From assembly GCF_035222485.1 (NCBI RefSeq), contig NC_085921.1:682001-746000 (forward strand): a DNA stretch of 64,000 nucleotides, read 5' to 3'. Shown piece after piece: positions 48,707 through 59,355 of this stretch. The stretch comes from Podospora pseudoanserina (lineage: Eukaryota; Ascomycota; Sordariomycetes; Sordariales; Podosporaceae). How positions within the stretch are numbered: the first letter of the stretch is position 1; each line of letters starts with the position of its first letter. The notes beneath the pieces were generated by a model. That model saw only the letters and a program-made list of their open reading frames with translations, was not told the origin of the DNA and did not search any database. The translations under genes and the position numbers were made by a program.

Positions 48707-49418
48707 GACGGCTCGGGAAAGTGTGAAGAAGTGAAACTGAATGTATGTATGTTTGCTGAGTGAAGCCTCACTTTTTGAGGTCTCAAGGATGCCAAGAGAT
48801 GTGTACAAGAGAGATGCACTTGAGGTGTCTAGTGTGATTCAATGCGAAGAAAAGGGTTACAAGCCTCAACCTGAACCACAATCTAAAATGTACAAACGCA
48901 CAAGACGAACTCAGCCCCCAAAATGAGAGAAAATGAATGCTTTTGAGACTATGTTTGCTCCTTCCTCGAAGAAAATCCATGCCTTGAGATGCAGAAAAAG
49001 TCGGGAAGGTGCCAAGCCCAGGACCCAGCGGCCCCACCACAGCTGCCGGGCAGCCAACCAAAGTATTCAGGACATTATATTTCAATTTAATCCCTGCAAA
49101 GCCTTAATCCATTTAAGCAAACGCGTGTTTTTGGTCCGTCGCGTGAAAGGCGGCGCCCCTCCACTTCCCATGCTTTGAGACTGTCTCTCTATTAACCATC
49201 CCCCCTCACCCCGACTCTGAGCTTGTGCAGTTTTCAGTAAACAGCTTGGGAATTAGTATGCGCCCACAGCTTTTTGTTTTCTGTCATCTCAACTGACTTG
49301 CTTCTCCAGGAGTAGCTTCCCCAAACTTGCTTGCATTTGGAAACCTTTCGAACTCGACATTTTGGCACAGCAAACCAGCACGCACCCCCTTCGACTTATT
49401 GTTGATGTACTGCCGACC
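48707..49418. other. Divergent promoter region
   Basis: 712 bp separating the mrm1 start from the start of the acidic exon at 49419. No coding frame or clear motif is identified. Confidence 0.55.
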
Positions 49419-49859
49419 ATGGCCACCAACGGTCTTTTGAACTCAGATGATGAGCTGTTTTTTGATCCCATGCCGACAGAAGAACCCACGACCTATGAGT
49501 TTCAGTCCGAACTGTCAGACGATGAGGATCCAGATCTGATTGCGGTCGACGAGATTACCCAGCCTGTTGCGCCTTCGGTACCGTCACATTTGATGCCTGC
49601 GATGCCTCGTGCGAATGTGGACGACTTTTTGCCCGACGACTCCATACAGTATGAGGAACCACCGGTAACGAATGGGCATGGCTATGACGGACATCGAAGC
49701 GATAGAGACGACTCGGCCGGTCCAGTCACAAGAATCGTCGACATTGAAGTAGCGTTACAGGAGATGTCGGAGGAAAAGAAGGCCGAGTTTGAGTACATTG
49801 AGGTGCCAGAGATGAAGCCAGAAACTGAGGGCTACATGACAAGGAGGACACGCAATGGG
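49419..49859 (+). CDS. Acidic hypothetical protein, first exon (3' structure uncertain)
   Basis: The ATG at 49419 has an ideal GACCATGG context, and a frame of 147 codons leads to a phase-0 GTAAGG donor at 49860. The product is rich in Asp, Glu and Pro (NSDDELFFDPMPTEEPTT, ELSDDEDPDL) and ends with a charged segment (VALQEMSEEKKAEFEYIE) and TRRTRNG. I do not recognise it. Downstream coding is not clear. A frame from 49977 is splice-compatible in phase but looks weak, and a Pro/Ser-rich stretch at about 50315-50433 ends at a TAA. It may be a small independent gene or a leading exon of the remodeller at 50640. Both are acidic at their N-termini, but no phase-compatible splice joining them was found. 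Confidence 0.45.
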
Positions 49860-50639
49860 GTAAGGGGTTGTGCTGGGTGATTTGCTGTTTGTGTCTGCTG
49901 TGGTGAGAGATATGATGAGCAAGGCTCAAGGATGCAAGTGCGTCAACATCATGGGAGTTGCGTTGTGCTGTGTTAGGTTGTGGCATTTGTCCAGGGAGTT
50001 GTAGTTGGCAACTCTTCCAAGTGGTTGAGTGGAAGCTGGGACGACAACCACAAGGGCCTCAGGGGTCGGGGGGTGGGTGGGGTTGCCATCAAAGTATCAA
50101 GTCCCAACATGGAGAGCAAGTTTCTCTGTCGGGATGTCATGCAATCCCGGGCTCCTGATCCAAACTCTTTTGGGTTTGTCTTTAGTATGGAGCCAGGGGT
50201 TTTTGGGGAGCTTGAGTTGTGCGGTCTTGATGCCTACAGTATCGCTAGCCTCGCTGTTCTGACTTCAAACATGGTCAGCATCCTCTTCCTAACCCACATG
50301 ACGACCTCCAGCTTTCGGCATCTCCCGAGCCGAAGACTTGTCTGGCTTCTTTTCTGCCTTCACCCATCGCTCCTTCTCCACCTAAGGATTTTGGCTGGAT
50401 CACCCAACTACTGTCAATGACCTTCCCCTATTAATCACAATATTGCTCCTTCCCAACACACCTTCGTCTGAACCCTTAGCGCCTTTTCATTATTTGCAGG
50501 TCACACGGTTTTATTATCCATCTATTTCTCCGTTTGGTTTGATTCGTCGTTTTCCTCTTCCCGAGAACCTCAACTTTCTTGCTGCTGCTCGCCTCCCAAG
50601 CTTCTGAAAACGCCCATTCTCGCCGGTTTGTTCCTTCCA
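49860..50639 (+). other. Region between acidic exon and remodeller start
   Basis: 780 bp that may hold introns or later exons of the 49419 gene and the leader of the remodeller. A TTTGCAG acceptor at 50493-50499 followed by pyrimidine-rich sequence suggests a 5' UTR intron for the downstream gene. Confidence 0.4.
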
Positions 50640-53600
50640 ATGGGGTCTTCCAGTCGCTCCAACGGCGAGTATACTCCGCCTTTCGACGACGAGAATAGCG
50701 GGGATGACGGGGCTCTGCTCAGCCTGACTGCCGAGGCCAGCAACGGCAGGCAGTTGTCACCTGACGACTACTATATTGACGAGGTTGAGTATATTGACCC
50801 AGAGGAAGCCGACTGGAATATTCAATCAGGCAACAACCTGCCAACCAGCGACTTCGACCGCGACTATTTGAACAATTTTCACCCGGCCTACCTGGATGAG
50901 CACCAGCCAGAGCACAGGAATTTCGTTCAGTCACAGCAGATGATCATGGATCGCGTCAACCAGGAATCCGACCACGCCTACGAAGGCGATAGCGACTATG
51001 CCTCTGATCACGCCTCTGAGTACAAGGAAAGCGACTACGACTCTGACCCCATGGATATTGACCAGATTGACAGCGACGACGGCATTGACTCTGTAAGCGC
51101 AGGCAGCCAGATTGGCGGAATTGGGCGACCAGAGTCAAGTGACTCAACCTCTGCACTGCATTCACTTATTCATTTACTTGTTGCAAAACTCTCTATTTTC
51201 GGCATTTCTCTTTTTCACTCCAATCAATGCCGATTGTTCTTTCTTGCCGGCAAATTGTTGACCCATACTTTATAGGACTATTACGATGACTCCAGAAAGC
51301 GCAAGAGAGGTTCTAACGATAAATACTCTGGTGCCGTTGACGATTTCGACGAGGCCTCTGACGACGACATCCCCCGCACCCGAGGTGCCCCCACCAAGCT
51401 TCCGCCTGTTAACTTTGGCAGATCTCTGCGCAAGCGTGCTGAAGTCACCAATTACTATGGCAGTCTTGATGAGTTGCAGGAGGATGATGAGGATTCATTC
51501 ATTGTCACCTCTGATATTGTGCGACCCGGTCGAAAGAAGTTGAAGCGCTTGTCTTCGAGGCTTTCTGCCAGGTCCACACAGAAGACCACGTCTGTCTCTG
51601 CCTCTGCGGGTGACTCTGACAGAGAATTTGAGAGCAGCCGCCGCCGTTCATCCCGTGCCAACAAGAACACCAGAAAGATGGTCGACAAGTATGCCGAGGA
51701 CGACGATGACGAGGATGATGAAGCTTTCTACATCTCGGACAACAAACCTGCTGCTGCCCCCAAAGTCGCCAGCGTGAAGGAGATCTTCCAGGGCAACATT
51801 CCCACCGACTTCAAGGAAGCTCACAGGTTGACCTGCGACAGTTGTGCCTATCCTGATGACCGCAACAAGGGAACCTTTGTCTTTTGTCAAGGCTGCTCCA
51901 ATGTCTATCACAAAGTCTGTCTGGGCAACCGCAGCAGCCGTGAGCAGCGTGTGACCAAGGTTGGGCCAGATTCCTTCGTCATGCAGTGCCGCTTTTGCAT
52001 TGATGTTTACAAGAAGCGAGACCCGCGGGCACCCAGCCACGGCACATGCCAAACTTGCCATGTCAGAGGCCCATCATGCATCCCTTTCTCCGAAAAGAAA
52101 ACACCCAAGCAAGAGGAGAAGTTGCGCATCGATAATGGCGGTGTTGATCCCATCACGGAGGTCAATCCCAAGCTTATCAACAACCACAACAACGTCCTCT
52201 TTCGCTGTGCCAGGTGCCATCGAGGTTGGCACTATGAACATCTCCCCCATCCCAATCCGACTCGAGACCCGTCTTGGTCAGAGCCTCTCAATCTACGCAA
52301 GCTCAGGTTGGAAGAGTACCAGATCGATTGGATGTGCAAGGACTGTCGCGACACAGATGGGCTCAAGCCTGACAAGATTGTGGCCTGGCGCCCAGCTGAT
52401 CGCAAGAGCTACATCGAAGGTCAGACTATCGCAGACTTCGACGAGGATCAAATCGAGTACCTGATCAAGTGGGAACGCCAGTCTTACAACCATTGCCAGT
52501 GGTTCCCTGGCGCCTGGGTCTATGGTATCGTCAAACACAACATGCGTGTCTCCTTCCTCAAGAGGACATTTGGAGAGGGGCTTGAGGGAGGTCCCGACAG
52601 CGAGATCAAGGCAGATTCTCTGCTCAGATGGACTGAAAAGGAGGCCATCTACAATGTCTGGGTCACACCTGATATCATTCTCGATGTCCACGTCGCTCCG
52701 CGAACCGTCGAGGCTGAAGCAAAGTACAAGGCTCGGTCTCGCGAGGACAAGTTCCAGGAGGACTTGAGCCGGATCTTCCACGTGGTTAAAATCCTTGTGA
52801 AGTTTGAGGGCCTTGGGTACGAGGATGTTGTTTGGGACACCCCTCCGGACTCGTCAGACGGTGCTCTCTGGGAGGCGTATCAAGAGGCGTACCGGGAGTA
52901 CCTCAATGGCAAGCACTTCAAACCAGAGTCCAACCGTGTCATGCGAGAGCGCCTCCAAGAATTCCGCCAACTCGATTTCGTCAAAGATATCGAACTCAAG
53001 AAGCAGCCCGAGGGCCTCAAGCGCGGCCAGCTTATGGAATATCAGATCAATGGCGTCAACTGGATGCTTCACAACTTCCGTCATGACAGGAGTGTCATTC
53101 TTGCCGATGAGATGGGTCTGGGCAAAACAGTTCAAATCGTGGCACTGCTCTACACTCTCATCATGACCAAGCCTCGCATCTGGCCGTTTCTTGTTGTGGT
53201 GCCCAATGCGACCTGCGCCAACTGGCGACGTGAGATCAAGAAATGGGCTCCTGACCTTCGAGTTGTTGCATACTATGGCGGACGAGTGTCTCAACAGGCC
53301 GCAAAGGAGTACGAGCTGTTTCCAGGCAATACTCGCGACATGAAGGCACACGTTGTCATCATGTCCTACGACTCGGTCAAGGACAGTGAAACGCGATCCC
53401 GGTTCAGCAGTGTGAAGTGGGCTGGTCTAATTGTCGACGAAGCTCAGGCCCTCAAGAATGACGAGAATTCGCTGTACAAGGCCTTGAACATGCTCAATAT
53501 CCCGTTCAAGGTTCTTCTGACAGGAACGCCATTGCAAAACAACAAGAGGGAATTATTCAACCTCCTTCAGTTCATCGACCCCAGTATGAAGGCCGAGCAG

Positions 53601-55887
53601 CTTGACCAAGAGTACGACCAGATCACCTCGGAAAACCTCAGGCATCTTCATGATCTGATCCGGCCGTATTTCTTGCGCCGCACAAAGGCCGAGGTGCTCA
53701 CCTTCCTGCCGACGATGGCTCAGATCATTGTCCCTGTTTCGATGTCGGTCTTGCAAGAGAGGCTCTGCAAGTCGATCATGGAGAAGAACCCTCAGCTCAT
53801 CCGATCCATCTTTGCTCAGGGCAAACTGAAGGCCAACGAGCGTGGGTCGCTGAGCAACATCCTCATGCAACTGCGCAAGTGTCTCTGCCATCCTTTCATC
53901 TACAGCCAGGCTATCGAAGATCGCAACCTGTCTCCCGAGCTCACTCGCCGGAACTTGATTGAGGCCTCTTCCAAGCTGATGCTCTTGGAGATTATGCTGC
54001 CCAAGTTGAAAGAGCGCGGCCACCGCGTCCTCATCTTCAGTCAGTTCCTTGACCAGCTGACGGTCCTCGAGGACTTTTTGATGAGTTTGAACCTCAGACA
54101 CGAGCGTTTGGACGGCAGTCAGTCTAGTTTGGAGAAGCAGAAGAAGATCGACGCATTCAACGCTCCAGATTCAGACATCTTCTGCATGTTGTTGTCGACG
54201 CGCGCTGGTGGTGTTGGTATCAACCTGGCGACGGCCGACACCGTCATCATCCTCGACCCCGACTGGAACCCTCACCAAGATATCCAGGCTCTTTCACGCG
54301 CCCATCGTATCGGACAGCGCAAGAAGGTCTTGTGCTTCCAGCTCGTCACTATTGACTCGGCCGAGGAGAAGATTCTTCAGATCGGTCGCAAGAAAATGGC
54401 GCTCGATCATCTGCTCATCGAGACCATGGACAATCAGGACGACGCCCCCAATGACGTCGAGTCGGTCTTGAAGCACGGCGCTGAAGCTCTCTTTGGCGAC
54501 AAGAAGAAGGATGCCATCAAATACGATTCGGCTGCTGTTGACAAGCTTTTAGATCGATCCATGCAGGAGGAAACCAAGACCGACGATAAGAAATCGGCCG
54601 AGTCTGCTTTTGCCCACGCCCGAGTGTGGGCCAACGATGGTCTTGCTGACGAGATGAAGGAGACCGAACAGCAGGAGATGTCGCTCAGTGTCTGGGACCA
54701 AATTCTCAAGCAGCGTGAAGAGGAGGCTCGTCGTGAGGCCGAGAAAGCTAGGGAAACTCTCGGCCGCGGTGGACGCCGTCGTGGGGTGAGTAGTTATGCT
54801 TCCAGTCTCTGGAAGTCCAGAATACTAACGAACAACAGAATGCCAATTACGCAGGTCCCCAGTTCGAGTTTGATGAGGGAGAGAAGCCAGACAGTGATCA
54901 AGGCGAAGGTGATCATGACTTCATCGCTAAAAGCGATGGTGGTGATACAAGCGACGAGGAAGTCGGCACTCCAGCCACTGGGCTATCAGCACACTTGCGC
55001 AAGTCAGGTACGAAAAGTCAACTTTCTTTAGTTCAGTCAAGAAGCAGAGCCAAAGGCAACAAAGGGGGCGCGACACCACCAGTCACGCCCAGCAAGAGGA
55101 AGACCCCGCAAAAGACCACTCAAACACGCAGTATTACTCGAACCACAAGCTCACTCAAGACAACATCTCAGACAACGAAAGCGGCCAGGCCCAGACCCAA
55201 AGCAACGCCCAAGCCCAAGGGAAAGCAGCAGCAGCAGGAGCAGCAGCTTCCCTCGCCCCCCAAAACGGCCACGCCAAAGGCGCCGTCAATGGTGATAAAG
55301 TTAAACGTTCCCAAGTCGAAGTCGCCATCTTCACGGCCCAAGGCCCAGGCGCCCAACAACAAAACGGCGGTGGCGCCAGCAACAGTCGCCCAGTTAGCAC
55401 AGACGTCCGGTTTAATGTCCCGGACAATGCTGCGTCCCAAAACCAAAGACGGCAACAGCAGCAGCAGCAGCTCGGAGCTGTCGGAGGTGTCGGGGGAGCC
55501 CCAGTAACTCACCACCAGGCAGGTGCAAGCATGACAGCCTCTCAAAGGGCGGGGATTGACTTGTTGAACTCGATTGCGATGAGGCCTGCTGGGCAGTCTG
55601 GAGGTGGTGGGGGTGGGGGGGTGATGGTTAACCAGATTGGTGTGCCGACGGTTCCGAGCTCGACGTCGTCGTCGGTGGCGGCGGCGGCGGTGGTGCTGCC
55701 AAAGGCGGAGCAGTGCGTTGTTTGCAAGTATAGTCACCCGTGGGGCTGGGAGTGCCCTGAGATGAGGAGCATGAGGAATTTGAGGGTGGCGTTGGATGAG
55801 CTGAAGCGGGATGGGAGGTTGACGGAGGAGGAGAGAAGTGGGTGGAGGGGGTTTTTGGTGGAGAAGTTGAGGTTGTTGAGGGGGTGA
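50640..55887 (+). CDS. Mit1/Mi-2-like PHD-chromodomain-SNF2 chromatin remodeller
   Basis: Exons 50640-51092, 51276-54785 and from 54839; introns are 183 and 53 bp (GTAAGC and GTGAGT donors, the second with a CTAAC branch). The acidic Ser/Asp-rich N-terminus precedes a PHD-type zinc region from about residue 337 (CDSCAYPDDRN, FCQGCSNVYHKVC, later CARCHRGWHYEH). Chromodomain-like sequence follows at about 530-660. The Snf2 ATPase starts near 745, with DEMGLGKT at about 761, DEAQ in place of DEAH, LTGTPLQNN, and a helicase C domain ending with RAHRIGQ. Architecture matches fission-yeast Mit1, the remodelling subunit of SHREC, and animal CHD3/4; such enzymes move nucleosomes for heterochromatic silencing. 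The tail is uncertain. The exon-3 frame stops at 55507, but a second open frame ends at 55887 with a conserved-looking Cys-rich C-terminus (EQCVVCKYSHPWGWECPEM). Confidence 0.85.
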
Positions 55888-58800
55888 TCTTGGGGCTTGC
55901 TCATAATTTTTGAGCATTGTTGTGTGTTGTTTTCTTTTTGGAAGGGGAGTGCTAGTCAGACGGGGAGACAAAATGATGATGGGGAGGGGCTGGCTGGTGA
56001 TTCATTGCGAAAGAGAGGGGGTGCTCTGGCAGGACCTCTAAGCTCATTTCATTCAGAAGAGAGGGATTATCTCCTTTTTAATACTCTGCGGTTGAGTTTT
56101 CTATTGCATAGCGCGATATACCCTGGGGTTTTTTTGGTGCATTGAGGCATTCGGATGGAGGTGGGGAGGCGTCGGGGGTTTGCTTTTGCGCGCCACGCAG
56201 CATCATACAGAGAGATTTTTATTTACAAAGACGGGGATTGCGTTTGTGCTTGCTACCTACCTATGTGATGTACTCAAGAGTGACTGTTTACCTATGTTTG
56301 TGTGATGTTGCCCACATTGGTTTGTTTCCATGAGAAGGGGAGGGGTTGTTGGCCTTGTTCGGGTGGGCTGCTATGGGGAGGGGAGAGTTGGGAAGGGGCG
56401 AATTGGGGAGGAGAGTGTCGGAGGGGAGGGAGTTGGGGAGGAGGGTGGGCGACTTGGCATGGTCCAGGCGGTTGTGGAGGGGGCGGGGGGAAAACTTGGG
56501 ATGGTATGGAAGGGAAATAGCAAGGTGGCTAGATTTTAGGTGTTTTGGGATAGAAAGTGAGACGAGAGGAGGAGGTACAGTGCGGGCATGTGATGATGGA
56601 GATTGGGATGTAAGTCAAGGGAATGAGAGAAGTCGAGACGGGGCAGTGGTTGGGTCATTGGGACAGAAGATTCAAGGTCGGGTTAGGCAACATGACATCT
56701 TTGTGACGTGCTCGAGGTGGGCGAGCAAGATGCCTACCTCCTCAATGGCCAACTCCAGGTGCAAGGCACAGGGCTGGCGGGTTGGTAGTGTGACATCTAC
56801 ACTCTCGGTGAGAGCTCAGGGGAGCTCGCTGGCAAGGATGTGGGAGGGAGTGGTTGGGATGGCAGTGCTCCATGGTTAGGATCTGGGGCTGATGTCCAGA
56901 ATCGCGGGAGAGGGGTAGAGGAGGAGTTCCAGCCAGACCAAACTGGAGGAAGGGCGATTGACAGTCTAGATCTGAGGGGGGTGTCGGACCGATGATGTGA
57001 GTGGTATGCGGGTAGATGGGAGGGTTTCCCAAAGCACACTGCGCCTCCATGTGGAGGTTGCTTTTGGGTCTGGCAGGTTTGTTTCAGATGATAGCTTACT
57101 TTGTTAGATTTGGGTTTTGAGGGTGGCAAGGCTGGTGAGATGAGATGACGCCTTTAGGCCGGCTGAGAGGTGGTCGAGGGTTTCAGGAAGAGGGGTGGGT
57201 TGTTCATTATCGGTCTGTCGGGAGGGAACGACTCGCGGTCGGAGGGGGAATAGGGGGGTTGGGATGCGAGTTGCAGGGGAAAACTGGAGAGGAACGGAGT
57301 TGTAGAACGGTGAGATTGGTGGTGCGCTAGCTACACACGATGGATCCAATGGGTTGGTGGTATGTACCTAGTTTATTGCTGGAATGGGAATGGATGGTGA
57401 GGGTTGTGGCTGGCATTGGTGTTGACGTTGACATTTGACAGCTGACGGGTTGACGTGCGTAGCGGCCCGTTGAATGGACTGAGCTTAGCCTCTTCAGAAA
57501 TGAGGGACATAAGAAAGAGTTTTGGTATTTTCTGTGTTTTAGAGCTGCCCAAAAGCTTTGTTTATTTATTGGCTTTGGAGATCTGTTGTAAGTGGCAGGA
57601 TGCTTAGAGGTTGATATGGCTCCATTGGGATACCCACCAACTTTGACACTGGACGTAAAGAACCCTTTCTGGAGGGCGTGTGACCTTTGGAGATTTGGAA
57701 GTATATAGGGCAAAGACGAGATGTTGGGATCAAACTGTCAGTACTTGTCATCCGATGTCTTGGAATACACGTGGTAACTTCAACATGCATAATCTTGGTA
57801 TTGACTTGATGCTGTTATTCTTTTTGTGGATTTAGCCACATCTTGCAAGTGTCAAGTACCTACCTAAGCCCTGGGAGTAAATAACAATTCAATGTCTGTC
57901 CAGTAAGTGCTCACAGGCACCGGTGTTTGGCGTGTGGAGTGCTATGTGAGCGGAGGTTGGCGCCACTTCTCACCACGATGCTGGAAAAGTATCTTGATCA
58001 ATGAGATGATATTCTCCCAGTCCCTGAAGCCGTACTACCCATCCCATCCATCAGCCAGCTCCCGCCGTGTAGCCGCCCTGAACACAGATATCTCACCAAG
58101 GATCACAACACACATGCACTAAATACCTCTTTGGTACCTTCCGGTATCTTTTCTCCCATTTGCGGTCGGAGTGGCCGTTTGTCACGTGTGACTAGTGAAC
58201 CAAAAAGAACAGGCACCAAATGTGGCTTCCCGTCCAGTGCCTGGGCAAAGGCAAGCAACCTTATTCAGATTGACTGTGAGGCCGTTTGCTTCAACCTTGT
58301 TCAAGTCCTTTTGGTCTGTCCGGCATTTGTTTACATGCATTGATATGAGTCAACGGGGAGATGTCTGCTCGTTCCGATAGGTTGGCAAGTTGCTTTCTGA
58401 AGTGTTGAGGCTCATGCATTCCACAAGCCCCCCACAAGCTTATGTGGCTTGTCTGTTCGTTTGGTTGCGGTGGAGGAGAGGTTAGCAACGGAAAACACCG
58501 ATCAAGCGTGGATTAGGGCGCCAGACTAAGGTAGTCAGAACCAGAAAAATAAATAACGGGACAGATATCTATGTGGCTGTTTAGGTTCTTTCGCCTCTTT
58601 TCTAATGCTGGCTGTTACGCTGTCAATCGGTAGCAAGTAAATACCCTACCTAACTTAGATATCAACACTAGGGTATTTTCCAAGTGCATTTGCTGTTTTG
58701 CCTTGCAACTTCATCTTCAACCCTGGTCCCTTGTCCCTCGTCCCTTCCTGCCCTCTGCCGGAGACGCACAACAGGCAGGCGCACAACACCTCAAAGCTAC

Positions 58801-59355
58801 GGTCGTACTTGCTTGTGATCTGCTCAACTGGCTACACCTGCCAGCTAGGTAGATACGAGGGCTCCCAGTCACCTAGCTCCAGCACCATCAGCGGCATCAG
58901 CCTTGTTTTAACTGACACTTGTCCGCTGGCCCACTGGCGTGCCGTTCCACGAGGCCTCATTCATTCTTGTCCTCGCTCTATTGTTACCGCACGCCTCGTT
59001 ACCATTCTCAGCTCTATTTTCCGGCCAAGGATACCAGTCCTGCTGTCAACAGTGCTAACCTGCATATACTTTCTATAGAGGAGGTTCACGGCGGTATAAA
59101 CACGACAACCCAAGTCGACCAGGCTTTTCGCCAGCTGTCTCAATTGATTGGACTGCGACTATATCATTCCGTTTGCACGCACCCACCACGCACATCCTGT
59201 TGCCTCTCTTTCTCTCTCTCTCTCTCTCGCCTCCCGGGGGGCAGTGCCGGCATTGTTTCCTTTTGGATTTGACTTGACCAGTGTGTGCTGTCTCCGCCAT
59301 TTGTTTTTGTTCTGTACTGTTTCCTTTGACTTCCCCGAGCTTCTCTGCTTTTTCC
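55888..59355. other. Gene-free interval
   Basis: About 3.5 kb. G-rich plus-strand sequence at 56300-56520 creates long GGR-rich frames with no domain. The remaining frames are random-looking. A CT-rich tract at about 59200-59230 lies just before the CCCH gene and is likely part of its leader. Confidence 0.5.

Noticed and set aside
56346-56879. 177-codon plus-strand Gly/Arg-rich frame
   Set aside because: Arises from a G-rich, low-complexity stretch downstream of the remodeller.
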